Source: Fragum whitleyi (Eukaryota > Mollusca > Bivalvia > Cardiida > Cardiidae). From it: a stretch of DNA of 64,000 nt. The translations under genes and the position numbers were made by a program. The notes under the pieces are model-generated. The model was not told the origin of the DNA. It saw only the letters and a list, made by a program, of their open reading frames with translations, and did no database searches. This document shows, piece by piece, positions 14,101-22,282 of this stretch (the first letter of the stretch is position 1; every line of letters starts with the position of its first letter). The stretch spans positions 49,962,258 through 50,026,257 of the forward strand of contig OX411552.1 of NCBI GenBank assembly GCA_948146395.1. Direction: 5' to 3'.

Positions 14101-17100
14101 ATTTTATCAGGTTGTTTCCCATCATATGAAGTTGTGCACCTGCAATTTTCATCCTGATCCAGTCATTTGTTTCAGAGTTATGCCACTTTCAACTTTTTAT
14201 GGAAAAGGGGGGGGGGGGGGAGTAGTCAAAATTTAAAATTGCAAAACTCAGTATCCATAAGGGTAGTTACCAAATTGGGTAATTAATCCTATCATATGAA
14301 GTTGTGCACCTGCAATTTAAATTGTTTTGGGGTCACATAGGTCAAAGGTCAAGGTCACGGTAAATTTTTGTTCAATTTTCATTTCCGGACTCTAAGTCGA
14401 GAACCAAGCGACCTAGAATCATGAAACTCTATGTAAATGTGTTACTTATGACTCAAGGAAGTGCCCTATTGTTTTAAAGTCACATAAGTCAAAGGTCAAG
14501 GTCACATTAAATTTTTGTTCAGTTTTTGTTTCCAGGCTCTAATTCAAGAACCAAGGGATCTAGAATCATGAAACTTCATGCAATTGCTGTATATGACCTC
14601 AATATTTGTTACAAACACATCTTGCATTTAAAGCACTTATATTTTGACAAAGTGCTGGTGGGGGGTATAAGTCCGCTTTGCGACAGTTCTAGTTTACTCT
14701 GATTCATCTACTTTATTGTATTCTATGTAAATCACAACAGCACAGCAGCTGTAAATCTGTTACATTAAATTTATCTGGACTTCCCTGTTGATAAAAGATA
14801 GGGGCTATATAAAGTGGGAATTGGGTAACAATGTTAAGCTCTACCGACCAAGGGTGCCTTTTTCTTAAAGTCTTAAAGCCAATTTAGAGATAATTGGTCA
14901 TCTTAAGGTTATTGTTGAATTGAAACACACTATTGAATGACATTTTGATCTTTTCAACTATGTTTGAGGAATGTATTGGAGTCAGCTTACCGGTTAGTCC
15001 ATTGGTTGGTCCATCTGTCTGAAGCTGTTTTTGTCCAGAAGTCTTCACAGCAACTAATGGGTTGATTTCAATGAAACTTTACAGACATGATCAGTATCAG
15101 GCAGAGAAATACAAGTAGTGTTTTGGCCACAATCAATTGACTTTTGACAGAATAATGGCTCTTTGGAAAATTGCTTTTTAATACCAACAAGCAATCATAG
15201 GTGGGTATGTCCACTTTGGAACAGTCTAGTTTCCTCTTCTAGTATCAGGATATTTACTGGCCTATGAATAATTTTCCATCATTAGAGAGTTATATTACAA
15301 TTTTTTTATTGCATTATACATGTATTTGAACAAAACAAAATGTTGTGAATACTCATTTGAATCATCTTAATGAGACGATTCCAATGAGTTATCACAACAT
15401 AGGTTTTTTTATAGGGAAGAGTGTATTTTTTACTGTGTTTATAGGAGTATAAAGTGCAATTGCCTTAGCACATGGCAAATGAAACCTGCAGGGTGTTGTG
15501 CTTAAGCCACATGATTCAATTTAAACCAATCAAAATGCTTGATTGGACTGAATTGCAATTAAGGTAGTATCGTAACATGAAATGGATCTAGAAACTGGAA
15601 TTCATTCTCTATTCTACATTACGTTTCAGAGGGTTGATGGAGTTGATTGGGATCATCGTTGGCCATTTGTACTTTTTCCTCATGTTTAAATATCCACAAG
15701 ATTTTGGTGGTGTTAGATTACTGAATTGTCCACAAATATTGTAAGTACATTTCATTTCTTTAATGCTTTTTATTACTTGTTAATTTCACTGCCCCAGTCA
15801 GTGAAACTACCAAATTATTAACCCCTGCCGTTCAGCTAAGGGGATACAGTATTGGTGTCCATTTGTCAGTCCGTCACTAAACTTGTTGGGAGCATATCTC
15901 TTAAAGTGTAAAAGCTATCAACTTGTTACTTTATAGCTGGATAGATCTCATTGAGGAGAAGTACATTGCACAAGAACTACAAAACCTGCTTGCATGATTT
16001 TAGATTTATCACCTTTTCATTAGGTTTCAGTTTACTATCAAGCTTTGATGGCGGGGGATGGCCATGTCCAACATGGCTCTTGTCGAATGCTGCTTTTGTT
16101 CATTTCACCCAGTTATCTGAGTGTGGCCCAATTTAATCATGAAAGCACTTTCCTATCTTTTAAGTAATCATGGCATTTAGCTGGTTGGGATGGTGGTTTA
16201 TTACAAGTTTCAACGAAATCTTGCAAAAAATTGCAGATCTTGACTTCCGAAAAGAGGGGAGTTTGGTTATATTAGAGTGTGGGGTTCAATTTGAATTTTT
16301 ACAGTTTTCTTAATATATTGGCATAACTCAAATGGTAATTTTTAGGGTCAACTTTTGCAGATGATTTTTGTCATAATTCCACCTATAAAGTAAAGGTGGA
16401 ACGTTGCTTTTCACTATTCACAAATCATTTATACATCTATCTATAGACCATTTTAATTTCAGTGCTCTATCTTTAGAACTGAATGACCTACAATAATGAA
16501 ACTTCATTCGAAAGTTAAGAGTTATGAAAGAAAGAGTCCTTTTCTTTCTGAGTATCAAAGGTCAAGTCTACCATTGATCATTGAAAACTGTCTCTTTACT
16601 CTAACTAAAGATCCAAATGACCTACGGTCAAAAAAATAAATTGGTCTGAAATGGCTAAAGAATTTTTCTTGGTAGTAACCCATAAAAGTTCTGTAACATT
16701 TCCGAAGTAATGAGCTTTCACAATGTTAACTGAGGTTTCCTAATGAAAAGCATTATGAAACCTTGGTTAACACTTTAAATTCTTGACTGCCAAAATGTTG
16801 TGGATCTATTACAGGTCCACTACCTTAGGGCTTCAAAGTTCCTTGTCACAGTTGAATCTTGGCTAAAAACCCTTTGTGTGGTCAAACTCAAGATTCAAGT
16901 GATCAAAAATCCTTAAACTTTATACAAATGTGGGGAATAACCCAAATAATGATTCTATTTGGGGGGGCGTGTAACAAGATTTAGGCCAAAATTTAAATCC
17001 AGAAATATTGCTAGTAACATAAGGAAGCTCCCTTTTGGTTTTGACAAAGTTCATGGTCACAAATGAACTCTTTTTTTCCATTCTAAGTCATCTGAAAAAA

Positions 17101-17646
17101 AAAAAAATTACATGTATATGTTCATTTTTGTTGTCCATAGTACAAAGATATTCATGTAAGTGACAGATGTCATTTATCAAGGGCACTAGTAATAGTTTTG
17201 CATCCTATATTGATAGCTCATCTACATTGACAAAATGCTGGTAGGGGGTGTTGGCCTGCTTTGTAACAAATTAAGTTAGTGGACCTGTAATAGTTTTGCA
17301 ACGTCTCCGAAGTAATGAACTTTAACTGTGTGAGTTATGAAAGAAAGAGTCCTTTTCTAATTTCCTGATTTTCATTAGGAAACCTCAGTTAACATTGTGA
17401 AAAAAAATGTGGTTCAAAATGTTGCGGAACTATTATGGGTCCACTCCTTTAAGTTAATAAAAGAAATTAAGTTTAAGCAAGACAACATCTTTTCTATTTT
17501 TCAGGTACAAATATTTCCCCAGTAGAAGAGGCGGTGTTTCAGGGTTTGGTCAGGCTCCAGCAAGTCGGAGACGGCCTGACGATAATGACGCTGGCGGAGG
17601 TGGACACAGATGGGGTGGGGGTGGTCAAAGATTAGGGGGAAATTAG
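1968..17646 (+). CDS. DERL1: Derlin-1, ER-associated degradation channel subunit (8 coding exons)
   Basis: Joining exons 1968-2126, 4127-4238, 5776-5840, 8241-8267, 9724-9819, 13728-13780, 15630-15740 and 17505-17646 gives 765 nt, that is 254 residues plus TAG, close to the roughly 250 residues of animal Derlin-1. All introns are GT-AG and all phases agree. Derlins are catalytically dead rhomboid-fold membrane proteins of the endoplasmic reticulum. They help extract misfolded proteins to the cytosol with the p97/VCP ATPase. Visible hallmarks are the N-terminal DIGDWYRGIPPITKAW, the conserved WR pair at residues 55-56 (IWRPITAVFYYP), LYFLYSYSIRLETG, FNWIC, LNRDMIVTFWFGTRFK, the glycine-rich IVGGG segment with GHLYFFLMFKYP, and a cytosolic tail ending WGGGGQRLGGN. 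That tail resembles the SHP box that binds p97. The start is fixed by an in-frame stop immediately upstream. A Derlin-2/3 identity is less likely because of the long Gly-rich tail with a terminal RLGG. The introns carry MITEs, Helitron-like repeats and a SINE. Confidence 0.97.
2179..2588. mobile_element. inverted-repeat element in DERL1 intron 1 (MITE-like)
   Basis: The left end has GCAGTCAAAACGGCCCAAAG. The right end read in reverse has CAAGTCAATACGGCCAAGTC. Both are followed by more tracts of the form GTCAAAnnGGCC. The two ends are imperfect inverted repeats around an AT-rich centre with no coding capacity. The superfamily is not recognised. Confidence 0.5.
3562..3719 (+). mobile_element. 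short Helitron-like element, 'AGCTCAC' family
   Basis: It starts TTTTTAGCTCACATGAGCAC and ends CTCAGGTGAGTGATTTAG, then a short stem and CTTG followed by TT. It is a deleted relative of the large element at 20864-22282. It has no coding capacity and lies in DERL1 intron 1. Confidence 0.6.
3818..3981. mobile_element. MITE with TTCAGGGCTTGAA terminal repeats
   Basis: The terminal inverted repeats are TTCAGGGCTTGAAAATT (left) and AATTTTCAAGCCCTGAA (right). A second inverted pair inside, ACTCGTCCT and AGGACGAGT, makes the 164-bp element a long hairpin. It lies in DERL1 intron 1. Confidence 0.75.
4127..4238 (+). CDS. DERL1: DERL1 coding exon 2 (residues 54-90)
   Basis: The acceptor is TTTACAG and the donor GTTAGT. 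The exon encodes IWRPITAVFYYPISGPRGFH and LINLYFLYSYSIRLETG. It contains the WR motif conserved across derlins and ends in phase 1, splitting a Gly codon. Confidence 0.96.
4239..5775. other. DERL1 intron 2
   Basis: It opens with a degenerate repeat head ('tttatgcccccttcc' near 4266) of the same style as the Helitron-like families, with the usual 'gaaggtcaaggtca' tract near 4480. I see nothing else that can be named. Confidence 0.4.
5776..5840 (+). CDS. DERL1: DERL1 coding exon 3 (residues 91-112)
   Basis: The acceptor is TATTTCAG. The exon encodes (G)IFDGKPAEYIFMLLFNWICL V. Its donor, GTATCC, is weaker than the others, but no other cut keeps the frame and the family alignment. It ends in phase 0. 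Confidence 0.93.
5914..6725. mobile_element. MITE-like element in DERL1 intron 3, TIR AGTTCCAnAAGAAAGTG
   Basis: The left terminus AGTTCCATAAGAAAGTGTGC and the right terminus (reverse complement AGTTCCAAAAGAAAGTGTGC) are inverted repeats about 25 bp long. The 812-bp interior has no recognisable protein. A partial second copy sharing about 85 bp of the right end lies at 32335-32423. Confidence 0.75.
7573..7674. repeat. imperfect palindrome in DERL1 intron 3
   Basis: The tract 'gatttattcccaggc' on the left pairs with 'gccaggaataaatc' on the right across about 70 bp. It is probably a small non-autonomous inverted-repeat element. Nothing coding is present. Confidence 0.4.
8099..8163 (+). repeat. 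30-bp perfect tandem duplication
   Basis: The 30-nt unit beginning ttggtcatcaagcagtgtaa and ending ggcgtctc occurs twice back to back just upstream of the DERL1 microexon. Confidence 0.9.
8241..8267 (+). CDS. DERL1: DERL1 coding microexon 4 (residues 113-121, 27 nt)
   Basis: The exon encodes IIGFLADIM, flanked by acceptor ATATTCTAG and donor GTAAGT. It supplies exactly the nine residues missing between FNWICLV (exon 3) and LLMDPMILSV (exon 5), matching the ITGLAMDMQ stretch of vertebrate Derlin-1. Both boundaries are phase 0. It is too short for ordinary gene finders. Confidence 0.92.
8867..9430. repeat. degenerate tandem-core interspersed repeat in DERL1 intron 4
   Basis: The head 'ttagctcgtctgggatgaaa' is followed by CG-containing sequence ('gttggcgtcggcatcagtgt'). 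After it come about three diverged units sharing 'accttgacc', 'tttaaccaaaa' and 'cttaacttt'-like blocks. The layout is the same as the Helitron-like families, but I could not find its 3' end. Confidence 0.45.
9461..9657. repeat. interspersed repeat shared with 46677-46883 (copy 1)
   Basis: It shares 'agataacat', 'atattttaag', 'tttatcatgcaat', 'gttatgttatcagaca' and 'cattgcatgata' in the same order with the copy beside the LINE at 46.7 kb. The outer words TATCATGCAATn and nATTGCATGATA are inverted repeats. Confidence 0.75.
9724..9819 (+). CDS. DERL1: DERL1 coding exon 5 (residues 122-153)
   Basis: The exon encodes LLMDPMILSVLYVWCQLNRD and MIVTFWFGTRFK, with acceptor TGTTTCAG and donor GTAGGT. 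Its last 51 nt plus 16 nt of intron are the unit of the tandem array that follows. The first donor is the only one that leaves an open frame of normal length. Confidence 0.96.
9769..10237 (+). repeat. 67-bp minisatellite duplicating the exon 5 end and its splice donor, 7 copies
   Basis: Copies begin at 9769, 9836, 9903, 9970, 10037, 10104 and 10171, each exactly 67 bp apart, and the array ends at 10237. Copy 1 is the real exon end. Each further copy repeats the 51 coding bases for QLNRDMIVTFWFGTRFK (with small changes) and a GTAGGT donor. The unit is not a multiple of 3, and reading past the first donor meets TAA at 9841-9843. Use of downstream donors would therefore give a truncated product or nonsense-mediated decay. 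Confidence 0.97.
10264..10339. repeat. 46-bp perfect palindrome within a longer hairpin
   Basis: Positions 10279-10324 are an uninterrupted palindrome centred at 10301/10302 (half-site ending CTCCCTATAAA). The outer arms ATGGCTCA and TGAGCCAT extend the hairpin to about 76 bp. It follows directly after the exon 5 minisatellite. Confidence 0.93.
10520..10633 (+). repeat. 5' fragment of an 'AGCTCAC'-type Helitron-like element
   Basis: 'Cttacctgagcatgcaggtg' followed by 'agctatcatgatc', a 'gtctgctcgtctgtc' stretch and 'aaaagtcttctcctcccaaa' matches the head and first core unit of the element at 20864. It is cut by the element beginning at 10634. Confidence 0.55.
10634..11240 (+). mobile_element. 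Helitron-like element, 'ATACCCCCC' family, copy 1 (carries a SINE)
   Basis: The head 'TTTATACCCCCCACCTATGA' with a GGGGG partner is followed by a tract of repeated 'tgtctgtccatc' and then ordinary core sequence with 'aaggtcaaggtcac'. The 3' end reads GGGGGGGTATTAGTCTGCTT, then GCAACAGCT, CTAG (11237-11240) and T. A SINE is inserted at 10911. A poly-G tract marks 11199-11213. Confidence 0.7.
10911..11181 (+). mobile_element. tRNA-derived SINE, full-length copy with target-site duplication
   Basis: The head is a tRNA-like sequence with A box TAGCGCAGTTGG and B box GGTTCCATCCC, closing GGTGGTGGCA against GCCACCAT. A body follows with 'gtctctcaccaat', 'ggaggctaggaaa' and 'cgccgcgatataactg', then the tail 'aaacaaacaaa'. 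A 17-bp direct repeat beginning tcaattgaaaaagc flanks it at 10894-10910 and 11182-11198 with one mismatch. It sits inside the Helitron-like element, so it is younger than that element. Confidence 0.92.
11773..12902 (+). mobile_element. Helitron-like element, 'AGCTCCACTGG' family, copy 1
   Basis: The head TTAGCTCCACTGGCTGAAAG is followed by 'tgtccgtcgtgcgtccgtcc', then about five tandem units. Three 'ccctttatca' landmarks at 12091, 12256 and 12421 give a 165-bp period. The 3' end has stem AAGCCAT and ATGGCTT, then CTAG (12899-12902) followed by T, which is the layout of a Helitron terminus. No protein is encoded. Confidence 0.75.
13728..13780 (+). CDS. DERL1: DERL1 coding exon 6 (residues 154-170)
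   Basis: The exon encodes AMYLPWVLLAFNMIVGG and two bases of a Gly codon, with acceptor ATTTTCAG and donor GTAAGT. It matches the YLPWV…F N…I GG segment of Derlin-1. It ends in phase 2. Confidence 0.95.
13793..14692 (+). mobile_element. Helitron-like element, 'ATACCCCCC' family, copy 2
   Basis: It begins immediately after the exon 6 donor with TATACCCCCC and its inverted partner GGGGGGTATA. A run of 'gtccgtccgtcc' follows, then core units 168 bp apart (landmark GTGTCCTCTT at 13890 and 14058). The end is GGGGGGTATAAGTCCGCTTT, GCGACAGTT, CTAG (14689-14692) and T. Confidence 0.78.
14960..15229 (+). repeat. degenerate relative of the Helitron-like families
   Basis: 'Ggttggtccatctgtctgaa' and one core-like unit ('gttgatttcaatgaaacttt') are followed by 'gtccactttggaacagt', CTAG (15226-15229) and TTT. 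The 5' boundary is approximate. Confidence 0.5.
15630..15740 (+). CDS. DERL1: DERL1 coding exon 7 (residues 171-207)
   Basis: The exon encodes (G)GLMELIGIIVGHLYFFLMFK and YPQDFGGVRLLNCPQI, with acceptor GTTTCAG and donor GTAAGT. The GHLYFFL(M)F(K/R)YP signature is characteristic of derlins. It ends in phase 2. Confidence 0.96.
16376..17266 (+). repeat. decayed 'ATACCCCCC'-family element with a nested short repeat
   Basis: The left part 'ttccacctataaagtaaagg' has a GTGGAA partner. The interior has 'caaaggtcaagtct' and 'gacctacggtca'. The end 'gacaaaatgctggtaggggg' is followed by 'tgttggcctgctttgtaaca', resembling the 3' ends at 11235 and 14688 but without the CTAG. A GTGGACC-type repeat (16674-16826) is inserted in it. 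Confidence 0.55.
16674..16826. mobile_element. short inverted-repeat element, GTGGACC family copy 1
   Basis: It contains 'ccgaagtaatgagcttt', an inner hairpin pairing GGTTTCCTAATGAAAA with a GAAACC tract, 'caaaatgttgtgg' and the end 'ctattacaggtccac'. Its sisters are at 17279 and 18657. Confidence 0.65.
17279..17450. mobile_element. short inverted-repeat element, GTGGACC family copy 2
   Basis: The termini GTGGACCTGTAATAG and CTATTATGGGTCCAC are inverted repeats. The interior has 'ccgaagtaatgaacttt' and a hairpin around 'tttcctgattttcattagga'. It carries 26 nt (starting agttatgaaagaaagagtcc) identical to host sequence near 16515, so it may be a recombinant. Confidence 0.75.
17505..17646 (+). 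CDS. DERL1: DERL1 coding exon 8 and stop (residues 208-254)
   Basis: The exon encodes (L)YKYFPSRRGGVSGFGQAP, a polar linker, then a Gly-rich tail ending HRWGGGGQRLGGN and TAG. The tail is cytosolic and resembles the p97-binding SHP motif of Derlin-1 (a WGxGxxLG pattern). No intron follows in the coding part. Confidence 0.96.
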
Positions 17647-19400
17647 ATAAAAAGAAATATAATCATTTAATAATTTACTGTTGAATTGTGTTACATGTGT
17701 TTTGTCTTTTTCCAAAAAGACAGAATTTGTTTTGAATGTATTGTAATTCAATTGTGTTCATCATGTCAGCTGAATGACTGAAATAATGGAGTATAACTTA
17801 CTATTTAAACTCAAATGTGTTGGTGAATTTATATAAGGGTCCCGTAGATGATCAGTATAACTGAATAACCCTTACAAAATCAATTTTAGTTACAAAAATG
17901 TTGAATCAATCATACTCATTGATCTCCTGCAGGGATAACTCTGGCTCAAAATAACATTTGCAAAAATATTTCAATTAGCCAAATCTAATAAGAAATTAAG
18001 AATTTTTCGTGAAAAGAAATACCAAATCCTTTACTAAATTACATTTATTTTGAGATTTTTCTTTCATTAAGCCAGTGTCAATGTTATTTCTGGAAGAAAA
18101 ATGAGAGAATCTTCCAATATCTTACCCCAAAATGATCCCTGCTCTTGAAAGAGCAATGCCCTATGGACATAATAAAAAATCGTACATCCAAATGTTGCTA
18201 TAATAGGTACAATTCTTATAAAACAGAGTTCACATTGGACCTTGAAATCAACTGTGTACTAACTGATACATCATACTTATAGATATCTCCATAAGCAGAG
18301 TTTACTGTAAAAAGACCAGTCTTCACAAAAGCTAACTCCCAATCCATCAAAAGTGACTAATATAAGTTCACAATATCATTGATAGTTTATTAAGAGACAT
18401 TGAAGATTGATTCCATATTATAACACGATAGTGTAAAAAGCATATATAAGATAAGAAGAAATTGCATTAAACTTTATTCACAATAAAATTCATTTGTTGT
18501 GTGTTTTCTGTGTACTTAGCTCCACAAATTAACTATACTCAACACCAGAATTTAGCAATGAGGAAGTATTGATATTGGTATTGAATTTAACTGGAAGTGA
18601 AGCGCGTCATTTAGCATGAGGGTTATATGACATCAAAAGCATCAACTTTCTGGCTAAATTCCGTAATAGTTATGTAACGTTTCGGAAGTAATGAACTTTA
18701 ACAGTGTTAACCTAGGTTTCCTGAGGATTTTCATTTGGAAACCTCAGTGAACATAAAGAAAGATCATAAGTTTCAAAATGTTGTGGAGCTATGACGGGTC
18801 CACTACCTTAAAATGAATTGTGATGTGACTGTAAACTGTTTTGTCCTTTAAGTATCATTGTATACTTACTTAAGGGGAATTGAATAAACACTGTATATAC
18901 TTTACTTTAATGTTTCAGCTATTTTCTTTCAAGAAAGAAATGTTTTTTCCTATGTAGTAATAGTGTATGGTTTCATAAAAGTCTCCATTTAAAACAAGAC
19001 ATTATTTTGGGGCTAACAGCTTTGATATAGGTTCAGAAAGAGGGAAAAATGCTATCTTATAAATCTTATTTATTGACAAAATCCTATGTTGTAGGTTCTC
19101 AATTGTATCACACAAAAATTGTTGATTGTATAAATGTTAAAGTGATACAGGCTTGTCTTTAAAACATGACATTAAATAGGAATGCCTTGAAATTTGTTAA
19201 CCTTTATCCTGAGTTTTGGCAGCGTTTTGATCAATCTGTTTGGGCTTATTTAAGACACATTTGGCTTGCAATCCTTATGTTTTGAATTTAATATTAAGTG
19301 ATGAAGGCTAGAATGGTACTTTTGTACATGAAGTATATTACAATTTGGGAAAATAAAGTTGAAGACATGAAATTAGTGTTAATTAGTTTTATTTTTGAAA
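17647..19400 (+). other. probable DERL1 3' UTR and downstream flank
   Basis: There is no coding potential. AATAAA signals occur at 18482-18487, 18883-18888 and 19352-19357, any of which could set the 3' end. The stretch contains one copy of the GTGGACC-type short repeat (18657-18804), which would lie inside the longer 3' UTR isoforms. The transcript end cannot be decided from sequence alone. Confidence 0.4.
18657..18804. mobile_element. short inverted-repeat element, GTGGACC family copy 3
   Basis: It shares 'taacgtttcggaagtaatga', the GGTTTCCTGAGGATTTTCAT hairpin, 'caaaatgttgtggagctat' and the GGGTCCAC end with the copies at 16.7 and 17.3 kb. It lies in the probable 3' UTR region of DERL1. 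Confidence 0.65.
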
Positions 19401-20863
19401 TTCTTGTACTTGTAATCTGTCAAACAGAAAGGGACCATCAGGCAACTCCGTAAAATAAATATTTTGAAAAGAGATTGGATCTAGTACAGGTCAACAAAAG
19501 ACCAAATTTCAAAGATGCTTTAACTATAAATTATCAAATGTCACCTCAATATGCTGAATGCCTAAACCATAATTCATCTAGTATGATGGAATATTCTCCC
19601 TCCCACACTCACACACATGTAAGAAATAGAGGAAAATAGTTTGTTTCACTGCAAGATAAATTTATATTTCATTGAGTGAACAACAGTAGCTATATGTTCA
19701 CATGTGGTAGAGCCATTAGTGAAAATACAGCTTTTTATGCAGTCAGACTGAAAGTCTGACTTGCATATAGTGGTCGCCGGCAATCGGATCCTCACAACAC
19801 CGAATTCGAATAAATCCATGAGCGTGAAAAAGTAAACCCATTCATGATTTTTAGCCCGCGAAAATAATATCAGACTGAATGCCAGCTAGCTAGATTTTTG
19901 TGAACAATTCCGATTTCAACTGAGCCATATTTCCGTATTACGAATTTGGACATCAAAATTCCGGGGAAAACGATTTTGAACGGCGCCGAAAAGTAAACAC
20001 GAAATCGAAAGTAGTCAGCGACCGTTTTTTAAAGGGAATGCAATTAGGACAATAGTCTTTTGGAGTTACTTCCCTTATTCAGACAGGTTTATCGTTTATT
20101 TTGAAATCCGGTGTTAGGGTTCTGCCAAGGCCGCGCGATTAGATCTAAATAGTTGTAGATTGCGAATAAAAATCAAAAGGATAGGCCCTACGTCGTGCCG
20201 AATCGGAAACTACGACATCGACGAAAATCGGACTTCCGCGACGTCCTGCCGTTTTGGCCTATTCCAAAATAAAAATTTGTATGGTACCCCGCACAGCGTT
20301 AGGATAATCGGCGCTGTTTTATCGGAAATCCAATAAATCGGGAATCATTCTATGTTTACACGTTTCTTTTCGAAATAGATCAAGATTAAAGGCGATCAAA
20401 GACAATTTATATTTTTTTCGCCGGGTCTCCCAAAAAGAAGGGAAAAGTAAATAAAGAAATAGATTTTAATGAACCCGGGCCGATTTCACAGGGTCCACGT
20501 CCATATTACACAATCACCGGAAATCTGTCCCTCTGAAATTTTAGCAGACGAGCAAGTGACTTTTGCCGATCTAAAAACTAAAGAAAAGCGGGGTTTTCTC
20601 ACCTACTTGCTTGACAGATATTACTGGCTTAAGTATGGTGAACTACCCAACGTTATGTCATGTTCATTGTGAATAAAAAAGAGAATAGCAGAGTGAGATA
20701 GTTAACAATATCATGTTTATTTGTTGACTCGAGTGCAATTTTTTGGTGTTTTTATGTCTGTAGTTATTTTCTGTTAACTCGGCATGAGTATTAGCCATCA
20801 TTGGAGCTATCCCTATTATCAAGGCGGATGACGATGGAAGATATAAGAATAAAGCCCTTATTA
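19401..20863. other. intergenic region with a more CG-rich patch and a small unassigned ORF
   Basis: From about 19,735 to 20,420 the base composition shifts toward CG-containing words ('cggaaactacgacatcgacg', 'cgccgggtctcccaaaaag'). The 67-codon frame at 20469-20672 follows this patch. It may be an exon or a decayed element fragment. I recognise no family, and no splice partners are evident. Confidence 0.3.
20469..20672 (+). CDS. unassigned small ORF, possible exon or element fragment
   Basis: The frame encodes 67 residues starting MNPGRFHRVHVHITQSPEIC and ending with LLDRYYWLKYGELPNV. The composition is protein-like (mixed charges, no low-complexity run), and it sits after a CG-richer patch. 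I do not recognise the family. There is no signal peptide or membrane segment. It could equally be chance. Confidence 0.2.
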   Translation: MNPGRFHRVHVHITQSPEICPSEILADEQVTFADLKTKEKRGFLTYLLDRYYWLKYGELPNVMSCSL

Positions 20864-22282
20864 TTTTTTAGCTCACCTGAGCACGAACTGCTCAAGGTGA
20901 GCTATTGTAATCGTAGAATGTCCGTCGTCAGTCGTCCGTCGTCCACAATTTCTTTAAACATCTTCTCCTCCTAAACCAGTGGGCCAATCTTGATGAAACT
21001 TGGCAGGGATGTTCCTTGGGTCAAGCTCTACCAAAGTTGTTCTAATAAATGAAATCCACTCTTAACTTTCCCTTTACCCTTAACAAAAAGGGTGAAAATA
21101 TGAAAATCTTTAAAAATCTTCTTCTCTGAAACCAGATGGCAGACAGCTTTTATATTTGGCATGTAGCATCATCTAGTAGACCTCTACCAAGTTTGTTCAT
21201 ATCAAGACCCTCGGGTCATATTTGGGCTTTGCCCGGGCCAAACCCTTTTTACATAGAATCAAAGAGCGAAATCTTTAAAAATCTTCTTCTCTGAAACCAG
21301 ATGGCAGAAAGCTTTCATATTTGGAATGTAGCATCACCTAGTGGGCCTCTACAAAGTATGTTCATCTAGACACTTGGGTCAAATTTGGGCTTTGCACGGG
21401 TGCATCCCTTTATCTCTTATGAGCACGAAGGGTTTAAAATGAAAATCTTCAAAAATCTTCTTCTATGAAACCAGAAGGCAGACAGCTTCCATATTTGGTA
21501 TGTAGCATCATCTAGTGGACCTCTACCAAGTTTGTTCATATCAAGACCCTAGGATCATATTTGGGCTCCACCTGGGCGCAAGGCTTTTAAAATAGAATCA
21601 AAGAGCGAAAATCTTTTTTAAAAATTTAATCGAAACTAGAGGGCACACTGCTTCATTTTTGGTATGTAGCATCATCTAGTCGGCCCCTACCGAGTTTGTT
21701 CATATCAAGACCCTTGGGTCATATTTGGGCTCCACCCGGACTCATCCCTTTCGGCTCATCTGAGTAGGATGGGTGAAAATAGGAAAACCTTCAAAAATCA
21801 TCATCTCTGAAACCAGAAGACAGACAGCTTTCATATTTAGAATATAGCATCATCTTATGGACCTCTTCCAAGTTTGTTCATATCAAGACCCTTGGGTCAT
21901 ATTTGGGCTCCACCCGGACTCATCCCTTTCGGCTCATCTGAGTAGGATGGGTGAAAATAGGAAAACCTTCAAAAATCATCATCTCTGAAACCAGAAGACA
22001 GACAACTTTCATATTTAGAATATAGCATCATCTTATGGACCTCTTCCAAGTTTGTTCATATCAAGACCCTGGGGTCACATTTAGGGTCCACCCGGTTGCA
22101 TCCCTTTTTACATAGAATCAAAGAGCAAAAAGGCATATATGTCTTGCTCTTCGCTGAAAACGTTCCATGGTATTGATCTTAGGCAAATATCTTCTTTTTG
22201 ACATCTGCCTATCTAATTAATGTGATGTCCCAGGGGTCAAAGCGACTCAGGTGAGCGGTCTAGGACCATCTTGGTCCTCTTG
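20864..22282 (+). mobile_element. Helitron-like element, 'AGCTCAC' family, long copy
   Basis: The head TTTTTAGCTCACCTGAGCAC is followed by CTGCTCAAGGTGAGCTATTG, a stretch of 'gtccgtcgtcagtcgtccg', then seven to eight core units with 'cttctctgaaaccaga', 'tatttggtatgtagcatcat' and 'ttcatatcaagaccc'. The two best units (from 21781 and 21959) are nearly identical and 178 bp apart. The 3' end has GACTCAGGTGAGCGGTCT, the stem AGGACCA and TGGTCCT, and CTTG (22279-22282) followed by TT. No open reading frame is present. Confidence 0.8.
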
